From contig CAYJLG010000012.1 of NCBI GenBank assembly GCA_964371035.1, forward strand, positions 5,300 to 69,299: DNA of 64,000 nt. Direction: 5' to 3'. A program made the translations under genes and the position numbers. Shown in pieces: positions 55,022 to 62,810 of the stretch. This stretch comes from UBA1535 sp964371035 (GTDB lineage Bacteria; Bacillota; Clostridia; Tissierellales; Sedimentibacteraceae). Each line of letters opens with the position of its first letter. Within the stretch, counting starts at the first letter, position 1. The notes below the pieces were generated by a model. It was not told the DNA's origin, did no database searches, and saw only the letters and a program-made list of their open reading frames with translations.

Positions 55022-57220
55022 ATGAACAATTCCATGTTAATAATTAGTATAACAAAAGATCCCGCAGAGTATTTAACAGAATATCTTCGCGATATTTTCG
55101 GAGATAACATCAAATATTCTATTTTTAGTTTTTCTGAACATAGCCCTGAATCTTTAGATCTGCTATTATCTGAAAAACCTACACTCATAGCCGCAAGCGG
55201 TAGCACATCATTAAATCTGTTCAAAAAAAAATATCCAGATGTTCCAATTTTAAAAACTACAAGGGATATAACCGAGCCCGAGTTTATAGATAGTCTTCTG
55301 TCTATCCCTGACAATTCTGACGTATTAGTTGTAAACGAAACTGTAGATGGTGCCTCTAATACTGTTAACTCACTAATAGATATAGGTGTTACTCACTTAA
55401 ATTATATTCCTTATTGGAAAGGGGCTGATGGTGACTTTAGCAACATAAATATCGCAGTTTCTCCAGGTATGTTAAAATATTGTCCAAAACATATAACAAT
55501 AAAAATAGATATAGGAATGAGAACCCCTTCGACAATGTTTATTACTGAAGTTATGAAATCTTTCGATATGATAGACAACCATAAATATTTCGAAAAATTT
55601 ATTAATAAGAAAAAGAGAGTTCTATTGAATGTGTATAAAAGACTTAATAAGGAGTTTAACCAAGTTAATCTCCTGAAAAATTCTTTACAAAACATAGTTA
55701 ATAAACTTGATGAGGCTATCATATCCATAAATAAAAACTATGAAATAATTGAAATCAATGATACGGCTGAATCAACACTAGGCATAGATAAAAGCAGTAT
55801 ACTTGGAAAAAACATAGACACTGTTATCGGCTTTAAATTTCATGAAAGTAGCTTCGATGTAGATTCTGACAAATACAGAATTGTAACTATCAATAAAAAT
55901 CAATTTTATATAGATTATATTCCGATGAATAATAATTTTGGAAATCACGGTATTTTTACATTTAAAAAAATTGAAAGCATACAAGAAAATGATGAGCGCA
56001 TACGTAGGATATTCTATAAAAAATTTAATGGACATGTGGCAAAGCACAATTTTTCTAATTTTTTATACGGTTCAGAGATTATTAAAATAGATGTAATCGA
56101 AAAAGCAAAGCATCTTTCAAAAACAGAATCTACAATACTTATAACAGGAGAAAGTGGTACTGGGAAAGAGGTGTTAGCTCAATCTATACACAATTTTTCA
56201 AAAAGGCATGCCAATCCTTTTGTTGCTGTAAACTTTGCTGCACTTCCTGACAATTTAGTTGAAAGTGAATTGTTCGGATATGAAGAAGGAGCTTTTACAG
56301 GTGCGAAAAAATCAGGCAAAAAAGGTCTATTTGAACTAGCTCATACAGGTACTATTTTTTTAGATGAAATAGGAGATGCTTCAATGTGGGTGCAGACAAG
56401 ATTGCTAAGAGTATTAGAAGAAAAAGAAGTGATGCGGCTTGGTGATACAAAAGTTATTCCGCTAAACATACGAATCATAGCTGCAACTAATAAAAATTTA
56501 AAAAAATTGATTGAAGAAGGAACATTCCGTGCAGATTTATACTATAGATTGAACACTTTCCAAATTTACATTCCTGCATTAAGAGAAAGAAAAGACTGCA
56601 TCAATGTTTTAACATCTGAATTTCTTAGATTGAATGGAATATCCAACAAAACTTTCTCTAAAGAAGCAAATGATCATATTTTGAACTATGAATGGAATGG
56701 AAACATAAGAGAGCTTAAAAACATGGCTGCTTATATTTCTGCTATGAGCAAAAACAATACCATAGATGTTTTCGACTTACCTTATGAAATCGCTTACAAT
56801 AACACTACTCATGATTATTCCAATACGATCAATACAGATATTCTACCGATTTCAACCTCTCAAGAAACACATGTAAATCCTCAACCAATTTCTTTTGAGA
56901 CTACATTTACTTCCTCATCAAATTTAGATTTAAACTCTACTGAAGCCATTAGTTTAATGCTTAAAGAAAGCTATGATTTGCAGATTATATGCCCAATACT
57001 AAAAATATTATCTTCAAACAAGCATCGAATGATAAAGCTAGGCAGAAACAAGATATTAGAAATTTTAAATGAAAACAAACGTTGCATATCTTACAGTAAT
57101 TTACGCACAATATTTAAACATCTTGAAAATTTAGGATTGATAGCTGTAGGCAAAACTAAACAAGGTACTTTATTGACTGAAAAAGGTGAAAAAGTTTATT
57201 GTGATTTATTGACAATGTGA
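55022..57220 (+). CDS. Sigma-54-dependent transcriptional activator with unusual C-terminus
   Basis: A 732 aa enhancer-binding protein. The N-terminal ~190 residues look like a ligand-sensing domain of the PrpR_N kind (weak assignment), followed by a PAS domain (about 220-310) and a sigma-54 AAA+ domain: GESGTGKE (near 374), GAFTGA (near 424, contacts sigma-54), FLDEIGD and FRADLYYRLN. The C-terminus lacks the usual Fis-type helix-turn-helix; instead residues about 660-732 look like a winged helix (ILEILNENKRCISYSNLRTIF, then LGLIAVGK and LLTEKGEKV). It probably senses the substrate and activates the divergent -24/-12 promoter. AAGGAG is 14 nt from the ATG, a long spacing. Confidence 0.88.
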   Translation: MNNSMLIISITKDPAEYLTEYLRDIFGDNIKYSIFSFSEHSPESLDLLLSEKPTLIAASGSTSLNLFKKKYPDVPILKTTRDITEPEFIDSLLSIPDNSDVLVVNETVDGASNTVNSLIDIGVTHLNYIPYWKGADGDFSNINIAVSPGMLKYCPKHITIKIDIGMRTPSTMFITEVMKSFDMIDNHKYFEKFINKKKRVLLNVYKRLNKEFNQVNLLKNSLQNIVNKLDEAIISINKNYEIIEINDTAESTLGIDKSSILGKNIDTVIGFKFHESSFDVDSDKYRIVTINKNQFYIDYIPMNNNFGNHGIFTFKKIESIQENDERIRRIFYKKFNGHVAKHNFSNFLYGSEIIKIDVIEKAKHLSKTESTILITGESGTGKEVLAQSIHNFSKRHANPFVAVNFAALPDNLVESELFGYEEGAFTGAKKSGKKGLFELAHTGTIFLDEIGDASMWVQTRLLRVLEEKEVMRLGDTKVIPLNIRIIAATNKNLKKLIEEGTFRADLYYRLNTFQIYIPALRERKDCINVLTSEFLRLNGISNKTFSKEANDHILNYEWNGNIRELKNMAAYISAMSKNNTIDVFDLPYEIAYNNTTHDYSNTINTDILPISTSQETHVNPQPISFETTFTSSSNLDLNSTEAISLMLKESYDLQIICPILKILSSNKHRMIKLGRNKILEILNENKRCISYSNLRTIFKHLENLGLIAVGKTKQGTLLTEKGEKVYCDLLTM

Positions 57221-57316
57221 TTGAAAAGAATTATACTGTCTAATATAATATTTTTACTTTTATCTAGCGATATATTTTTACTGTTCATAAAAATATTAAG
57301 TGAGGTAGTTTTAAGT

Positions 57317-58507
57317 ATGAAAAATGTAGTAATAGTATCAGCAACAAGAACAGCATTAGGTTCTATTGGTGGCACATTGAAAGATATCCAGCCTGAATTA
57401 CTTACAAAAGTAGTAATAGAAAGAGCAATAGCAGATGCAAATTTTGATGTTTCTCTTATAGATGAAGTTATAATAGGTCAAACCAAACAATCAACCGACG
57501 CACCAAACATAGCAAGAGTTGCAGCTTTAATGGCAAATTTACCTATAGAGATACCAGCTTATACTGTCCATAGACAATGTGCTTCAGGATTACAGGCTAT
57601 GCTTAATGCAATGCTGCAAATTCAGACAGGATTTTCCGACATTGTACTTGCTGGTGGTGTAGAAAGCATGAGTACTGCTCCTTTTTATATCAGAAATGCA
57701 AGATTTGGAGTAGGACATGGGAATACAGGGTTTATAGATCCTAATATAGAAAGTCAACCAAAATCTCAACCAACAGATAAATTCGGAACATTTAATATGA
57801 TTCAAACAGCTGACACTGTTGCAGACAAATATAATATATCAAGAGAAGAACAAGATGAGTTTGCACTTTCTAGTCAACACAAGGCTATTGCAGCTATAGA
57901 CAATGGAAAGTTTTTAGATGAAATAGCACCTGTTGAAATTAAAACAAGAAAATCTGTAACTGTATTCTCTCAAGATGAATACCCAAAAAGAGATACTAAT
58001 ATAGAAAAATTAGCAAAACTTAGACCTATTTTTGAAGGTGGTACAGTTACTGCTGGTAATGCTTCAGGCAGAAATGACGGAGCTTCAGCTTTAATCTTAA
58101 TGTCTGAAGAAAAAGCAAATCAATTAGGGTTAAAGCCATTAGCAAGAATAATTGCAGCTACAGCTACAGGTGTAGATCCTAGAATAATGGGTATAGGGCC
58201 TGTTTCAGCTACAGAAAAGCTCCTTGCTAAAACAGGTATGAAAATATGCGATTTTGATTTGGTTGAAATCAACGAGGCATTTGCAGCCCAAAGTATAGCT
58301 TGTGTAAAAGAATTGGGGATAGATATTTCAAAAGTAAATGTCAATGGTGGTGCTATCGCTTTAGGTCACCCATTAGGTTGTTCAGGGGCGAGAATTTCGA
58401 CTACTTTGATCCATGAAATGAAGCGACGCAATTCTAAGTATGGACTTGCAACCATATGTGTTGCAGGTGGGCTTGGTATGTCAATGGCATTCGAAAATTT
58501 ATTGTAA
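57317..58507 (+). CDS. Acetyl-CoA C-acetyltransferase (thiolase), copy 2
   Basis: A 396 aa thiolase with nucleophilic Cys in HRQCASG, His in GGAIALGHPLG and the second Cys in CVAGGLG, all intact. It is closer in motif style to biosynthetic acetoacetyl-CoA thiolases than copy 1. The start is the ATG at 57317 (MKNVVIVSATRTA), preceded by GAGG; the upstream frame beginning at 57221 would add 32 non-conserved hydrophobic residues. It lies about 100 bp after the activator gene, on the same strand, and ends at a terminator. Confidence 0.94.
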   Translation: MKNVVIVSATRTALGSIGGTLKDIQPELLTKVVIERAIADANFDVSLIDEVIIGQTKQSTDAPNIARVAALMANLPIEIPAYTVHRQCASGLQAMLNAMLQIQTGFSDIVLAGGVESMSTAPFYIRNARFGVGHGNTGFIDPNIESQPKSQPTDKFGTFNMIQTADTVADKYNISREEQDEFALSSQHKAIAAIDNGKFLDEIAPVEIKTRKSVTVFSQDEYPKRDTNIEKLAKLRPIFEGGTVTAGNASGRNDGASALILMSEEKANQLGLKPLARIIAATATGVDPRIMGIGPVSATEKLLAKTGMKICDFDLVEINEAFAAQSIACVKELGIDISKVNVNGGAIALGHPLGCSGARISTTLIHEMKRRNSKYGLATICVAGGLGMSMAFENLL

Positions 58508-58518
58508 TTTTTTTATAA

Positions 58519-58545
58519 GGGAAGGCTTCTATGCCTTCCCGTTTT
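58519..58545 (+). terminator. Terminator after thiolase copy 2
   Basis: A perfect 8-bp GC-rich stem, GGGAAGGC/GCCTTCCC, with a 6-nt loop is followed by GTTTTAG. The T-run is short, so some read-through into the sulfatase gene is possible; no other sulfatase promoter is obvious in the 73 bp gap. Confidence 0.75.
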
Positions 58546-58580
58546 AGTACATTATATTAAGTTTAGAAATTGGAGGCTAT

Positions 58581-60155
58581 ATGAGTAAAAAACCTAATGT
58601 AATTTTAATTTTCGTAGATGATTTAGGTTATGGAGATGTATCATCCTTTAACAAAGACAGCAAAATACATACTAAAAACATCGATGCTTTAGCGATGAGT
58701 GGAATGTGTTTTACAGATTCGCATGCATCAGCGCCACTTTGTACCCCTTCTAGATACAGCCTTTTGACAGGAAGATACAATTTTAGATCAAGGTTAAAAA
58801 GAAACGTCTTAGCAGGTGATAGCTCTATTTTAATAGAAAAAGATAGAAAAACTTTAGGTCACTTATTCCAAGAAAATGGATATTCAACAGCTTGCGTAGG
58901 AAAATGGCATTTAGGCATGGAGTGGCACTTGAAAGATAATTACGGCCCTCATGATTACCCTGAAATAGATCCTAAACACTACGACACTATTCCCAAAAAG
59001 ACACCTTTTGTTTCAATTCCTGGCGAATTTGATGATAGAATTGAAGGATTGGATATTGACTACACTAAACCTATAATATTTGGACCAAATGAACATGGCT
59101 TTGACTACTATTTTGGAATGGTTGCCTCAATGGATCAACCTCCATATGTTTATATAGAAAATCATGATTTGTTAAAACCATTGACTAAATGGTCTGGAAC
59201 TTTAGATATAGAGCGTAAAAATCCAGGAGATACTGACAAATGGCAATTTGGACTTAGTTGCGATGATTTTGATCACTCAAAAATAATGGCTGATATGAAC
59301 AATAAAGTTTTAGAGCTGATAGATGATTACGCTCAAGAAGACAGGCCTTTCTTTATCTATTATCCTACTCCTGCTGTACATACTCCTTTTTACACTAGAG
59401 AAGAGTTTAAAGGTAAATCCGAAATAGGTCCTTATGGAGATATGGTATTAGAACTTGATTTCATGGTAGGTGAAATAACTGCAAAACTTAGAGAAAAAAA
59501 TATATTGGATGATACGATTATAATATTCACTAGTGACAATGGTTGTTCCTCTGTAGTTGATTTTGAAGAAATGATAAAAAAGGGGCATAATCCAAGCTAT
59601 CACTTTAGAGGCGATAAAGGCATGATGTATGAAGGAGGACACAGAGTTCCAACTATAATACACTATCCTTCAAAAATAAGAGCTGGTAGTATTTGTGAAG
59701 AAAATGTATGTCACACTGATTTTTATAGAACTTTTGCAGATATGTTTAGCAATACTCTTCCAGATGAAGTCGCAGAGGATTCTTTCAGTATGTTACCTTT
59801 GATTTATGAAACTGGAAAAAGTGATAGAGCAGCTACTATTTGCAACTCAGCTGTAGGGTTTATGGGGATAATTAAAAATGGTTATAAACTACTTTGTTGT
59901 CCCGACGGAGGAGTTGGTAGAACTTGTGTCCAATCAGTTCTTGAAGGAAAAACTATAAACGAACCTTTTGAACTATTTAACTTAAATGACGATATTCAAG
60001 AAACTACTGATATATTTAGTAAAAACCCAAAAATTGTCGATGAACTATTGAAGGAACTAAACAGAGTTTTTGATGATGGTCGTTCTTACCCTGGAACACC
60101 TCAACAAAACATAATCCCCGAAAAAGAATGGACTCAAATTAATTTTAAAAAATAG
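58581..60155 (+). CDS. Cytoplasmic Cys-type sulfatase
   Basis: A 524 aa S1-family sulfatase. D13/D14 in VDDLGYGD bind Ca2+, and C54 in CTPSR (the CxPxR motif) is the residue converted to formylglycine; the following LLTGRY, KWHLG and SDNGCSS motifs are conserved. There is no signal peptide, so it acts on substrate inside the cell. A Cys-type sulfatase in an anaerobe needs anSME, encoded at 35.5-36.6 kb on the other edge of the island. The substrate is unknown; aryl or sugar sulfate esters are the usual choices. GGAGG precedes the ATG. Confidence 0.9.
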   Translation: MSKKPNVILIFVDDLGYGDVSSFNKDSKIHTKNIDALAMSGMCFTDSHASAPLCTPSRYSLLTGRYNFRSRLKRNVLAGDSSILIEKDRKTLGHLFQENGYSTACVGKWHLGMEWHLKDNYGPHDYPEIDPKHYDTIPKKTPFVSIPGEFDDRIEGLDIDYTKPIIFGPNEHGFDYYFGMVASMDQPPYVYIENHDLLKPLTKWSGTLDIERKNPGDTDKWQFGLSCDDFDHSKIMADMNNKVLELIDDYAQEDRPFFIYYPTPAVHTPFYTREEFKGKSEIGPYGDMVLELDFMVGEITAKLREKNILDDTIIIFTSDNGCSSVVDFEEMIKKGHNPSYHFRGDKGMMYEGGHRVPTIIHYPSKIRAGSICEENVCHTDFYRTFADMFSNTLPDEVAEDSFSMLPLIYETGKSDRAATICNSAVGFMGIIKNGYKLLCCPDGGVGRTCVQSVLEGKTINEPFELFNLNDDIQETTDIFSKNPKIVDELLKELNRVFDDGRSYPGTPQQNIIPEKEWTQINFKK

Positions 60156-60166
60156 ATTTTAATAAT

Positions 60167-60208
60167 AAAAAAAATTGCAAACCGAATTATCGATTTGCAA
60201 TTTTTTTA
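60167..60208. terminator. Bidirectional terminator between sulfatase and rplL
   Basis: A 13-bp stem, AAAAAATTGCAAA with TTTGCAATTTTTT, is flanked by A-runs and T-runs on both sides, so it can end both the plus-strand sulfatase transcript and the minus-strand ribosomal protein operon. This marks the rplL-side junction of the island. Confidence 0.88.
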
Positions 60209-60217
60209 TTATCTTAA

Positions 60218-60598
60218 TTACTTAAGTTCTACTGTTGCGCCTTCTGCTTCTAAAGCTTCTTTCATTTTATCAGCTTCTTCTTTAGATACGCCAGATTTAA
60301 CTGTGCTAGGAGCTCCGTCAACTACTTCTTTAGCTTCTTTTAATCCTAATCCTGTTAATTCTCTAACAACTTTGATAACTTTGATCTTTCCAGATCCAGC
60401 GTTAGCTAATACTACGTCAAACTCAGTTTTTTCTTCTTCAGCTGGAGCTGCTCCACCTGCTACTGCACCCATAACAGCTACAGGAGCTGCTGCAGATACT
60501 CCGAATTCTTCTTCAATTGCTTTTACCAATTCGTTTAATTCTAATACAGTTAATTTTTTAATTTCTTCTATAAAGTTCGTGATTTTTTCACTTGCCAT
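60218..60598 (-). CDS. rplL: 50S ribosomal protein L7/L12
   Basis: A 126 aa stalk protein: N-terminal dimerisation domain (MASEKITNFIEEIKKL), Ala/Gly-rich hinge (about 36-55) and the C-terminal factor-binding domain (KIKVIKVVRELTGLGLKEAK). It recruits translation factors. It follows rplJ by 28 bp with AGGAGG. Normally rpoB comes next; here the gene is followed by a terminator and the island. Confidence 0.97.
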   Translation of the reverse strand: MASEKITNFIEEIKKLTVLELNELVKAIEEEFGVSAAAPVAVMGAVAGGAAPAEEEKTEFDVVLANAGSGKIKVIKVVRELTGLGLKEAKEVVDGAPSTVKSGVSKEEADKMKEALEAEGATVELK

Positions 60599-60626
60599 TT
60601 TAATTACCTCCTAAAATATTATATAA

Positions 60627-61274
60627 TTATTCTTGTGTTTCTTCTGTTTGTGCTTCTTCAACAACTTCTACTGGCTCGCTTGCTTCTTCAGCAGGAGCAG
60701 CAGTTTCTTCAACTACAGGAGCTTCCGTAGCTGGAGTTTCAACAACAGGAGCTTCTTCTACTACTGGAGCAGTTTCTACTACTGTATCATTTTTTTCACT
60801 AACTTGGCTTAACATGTAAGCAAGGTTCTTAATGTTAGCTTGTAACACACCTGCTAATTGTCCTAATAAGACTTCTCTAGATGGTATGTTTGCTAATGCC
60901 TTAACAGCTTCACTATCTAAAACTTTACCTTCAGCAATACCAGCTTTAATCTTAAGCTTATCATTGCCTCTTGCAAATTCGTTTGTGATTTTTGCACCAG
61001 TTACAACATCATCATATGATATTGCTATAGCACTTGGTCCGTTTAATTGCTCGTCTAATCCTGTAATGCCAAGTTCATTAAGCGCAAATCTCATAAGTGT
61101 ATTTTTGTAAACTTTGTATTCTACGCCTGCTTCTCTGTATTTGTTTCTCAAATCAGTAGCATTTTCAACTGTTAAACCTCTGTAATCCACAAGTACAACA
61201 GATTGAGATTTAGCGATTTTATCTCTAATTTCACTAACTACTTGCTTTTTTTGTTCTAATACGTTTTGATTCAC
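60627..61274 (-). CDS. rplJ: 50S ribosomal protein L10 with acidic C-terminal extension
   Basis: A 215 aa stalk-base protein, longer than the usual ~165-175 aa. The normal L10 body runs to about LAYMLSQVSEKN. An added tail of roughly 50 residues is made of Val/Glu/Thr/Ala/Pro in loose repeats of VVEE/APVVE and ends in ETQE. The start is a GTG with GGAGGTG upstream. Expression is probably autoregulated through the L10 leader just upstream. The tail resembles that of RpoB in charge. Confidence 0.95.
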   Translation of the reverse strand: MNQNVLEQKKQVVSEIRDKIAKSQSVVLVDYRGLTVENATDLRNKYREAGVEYKVYKNTLMRFALNELGITGLDEQLNGPSAIAISYDDVVTGAKITNEFARGNDKLKIKAGIAEGKVLDSEAVKALANIPSREVLLGQLAGVLQANIKNLAYMLSQVSEKNDTVVETAPVVEEAPVVETPATEAPVVEETAAPAEEASEPVEVVEEAQTEETQE

Positions 61275-61325
61275 TGAGTTACACCTCCTTAAAAATTGTA
61301 TATCAATATCTGCATATAGAAAAAT

Positions 61326-61440
61326 TCCCCTCGCAGACGAAGAGAATTTATAAGAGTTATAATTTCTTCCTCGGTAGGATATGTTTTAAATCTTCAAAAC
61401 TAAATAGTTTATCTAATTCCTACTGTCTGCGGCAGATATT
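61326..61440 (-). ncRNA. L10 leader (rplJL autoregulatory RNA)
   Basis: On the minus-strand transcript the 206 nt spacer before rplJ carries the hallmarks of the L10 leader: a distal pairing GTCTGCG with CGCAGAC, and conserved stretches CAGTAGGAATTAG and TCCTACCGAGGAAG that pair with each other and resemble the L10-binding region. L10(L12)4 binding there represses the operon in other Firmicutes. Confidence 0.8.
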
Positions 61441-61480
61441 CAGTTTTTAATCTTTCTTGTATTTATCAATAACTATTTGA

Positions 61481-62179
61481 TTAGTCCATTAATTTTGCTG
61501 TGTTAAGCTTGATTCCAGGGCCCATCGTGCTAGTGATTGAAACACTCTTTAAGTATTTACCTTTAGCTGCTGATGGCTTAGCTTTAACAACAGCATCTAT
61601 TACTGAAGATATATTGTCTGTTAATTTTTCAGCACCGAAAGATTTCTTTCCTACTGGAACGTGGATTATAGCTGTTTTGTCAAGTCTGTACTCAACTTTA
61701 CCTGCTTTAATTTCTTCAATCGCTTTTGTTAAATCAAAAGTAACTGTACCTGATTTAGGGTTTGGCATGATACCTTTAGGTCCTAAAACTCTACCTAATC
61801 TACCTACAACACCCATCATGTCAGGTGTAGCTATAACTACATCAAAATCAAACCAGTTTTCTTTTTGGATCTTGTCAGCTAATTCAGCTTCTCCTACGTA
61901 TTCTGCACCAGCTTCTTGAGCTTCTTTAGCTTTGTCGCCTTTAGCAAATACTAATACTCTTACTGATTTACCAGTTCCGTGTGGAAGAACTACTGCTCCT
62001 CTTACTTGTTGGTCTGCGTGTCTTGGGTCAACACCCAATTTGATATGAAGTTCTATAGTTTCGTCAAAGTTTGCTTTTGCAGTCTGTAACGTAACACCTA
62101 CAGCTTCATCTAAGTCATGTAATCTTTGTTTGTCGAAAGCTTTAATGCTATCTTGATATTTTTTTCCTCTTTTTGGCAT
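61481..62179 (-). CDS. rplA: 50S ribosomal protein L1
   Basis: A 232 aa L1-stalk protein and translational repressor of its own operon. It has HIKLGVDPRHADQQVRGAVVLPHGTGK and GRLGRVLGPKGIMPNPK, the RNA-binding signature. Length is normal. AGGAGGTAG lies upstream, next to a probable L1-binding structure. Confidence 0.97.
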   Translation of the reverse strand: MPKRGKKYQDSIKAFDKQRLHDLDEAVGVTLQTAKANFDETIELHIKLGVDPRHADQQVRGAVVLPHGTGKSVRVLVFAKGDKAKEAQEAGAEYVGEAELADKIQKENWFDFDVVIATPDMMGVVGRLGRVLGPKGIMPNPKSGTVTFDLTKAIEEIKAGKVEYRLDKTAIIHVPVGKKSFGAEKLTDNISSVIDAVVKAKPSAAKGKYLKSVSITSTMGPGIKLNTAKLMD

Positions 62180-62197
62180 CTTTTTTCTACCTCCTTC

Positions 62198-62223
62198 GTG
62201 GTCAATCGGCTATTGCCTCCCAC
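62198..62223 (-). promoter_or_regulatory. Probable L1 operator upstream of rplA
   Basis: On the transcript, GTGGGAGGC and GATTGACCAC pair around a short loop, just before the AGGAGG of rplA. The arms resemble the L1-binding helix of 23S rRNA (GUGGGAGGC with GACC...ACCAC). A matching structure precedes rplK. Confidence 0.7.
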
Positions 62224-62264
62224 TGATTTGCCAAATCATTTCTGATTTATTGAGTATCTTTAGA

Positions 62265-62690
62265 TTATTCCTCTACAGTTACTCCCATACTTCTTGCAGT
62301 TCCTGCTATCATGCTCATAGCTGCTTCTACAGTATTAGCATTTAAATCAGGCATTTTAAGTTTTGCAATCTCTTCTAATTTTTCTTTAGAAATTTTTGCT
62401 ACTTTTTTCTTGTTTGGCTCTCCTGAACCACTTTCAATACCTACAGCTTTTTTAATTAAAACAGCAGCAGGCGGAGTTTTTGTAATAAATGTGAAAGATC
62501 TATCTTGATAAACAGATAATACGATAGGAATTATCATACCTGCTTGATCTGCAGTCTTCGCATTGAATTCTTTACAAAATCCCATGATATTAACTCCGTG
62601 TGGACCTAAAGCAGTACCTACCGGTGGAGCCGGAGTAGCTTTTCCCGCAGGAATTTGGAGCTTAACTAAAGCCATAACTTTTTTTGCCAT
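62265..62690 (-). CDS. rplK: 50S ribosomal protein L11
   Basis: A 141 aa protein of the GTPase-associated centre. It has KLQIPAGKATPAPPVGTALGPHGVNIMGF at the N-terminus and the rRNA-binding C-terminal domain (KMPDLNANTVEAAMSMIAGTARSMG). It lies 120 bp after nusG and 85 bp before rplA. GGAGGTG precedes the ATG. Confidence 0.97.
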   Translation of the reverse strand: MAKKVMALVKLQIPAGKATPAPPVGTALGPHGVNIMGFCKEFNAKTADQAGMIIPIVLSVYQDRSFTFITKTPPAAVLIKKAVGIESGSGEPNKKKVAKISKEKLEEIAKLKMPDLNANTVEAAMSMIAGTARSMGVTVEE

Positions 62691-62714
62691 TATGTTACAC
62701 CTCCTTATTTCTCT

Positions 62715-62741
62715 GTGGTTAATCGGGTTTTACCCTCCCAC
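62715..62741 (-). promoter_or_regulatory. Probable L1 operator upstream of rplK
   Basis: On the transcript, GTGGGAGGG and CCGATTAACCAC pair as in the rplA leader, about 25 nt before the rplK start. A second small hairpin with a UUCG loop (ATCGC-TTCG-GCGAT, 62764-62777) lies between it and nusG. Confidence 0.68.
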
Positions 62742-62810
62742 ATAACATATGGTACAAAGTTTTATCGCCGAAGCGATATTTATTTTTATCATAAAAAATA
62801 TGATATAAAT

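Noticed and set aside
35139..60217. Prophage or integrative element carrying the island
   Set aside because: No integrase, transposase, relaxase, phage or toxin-antitoxin gene and no clear attachment duplication were seen at either edge.
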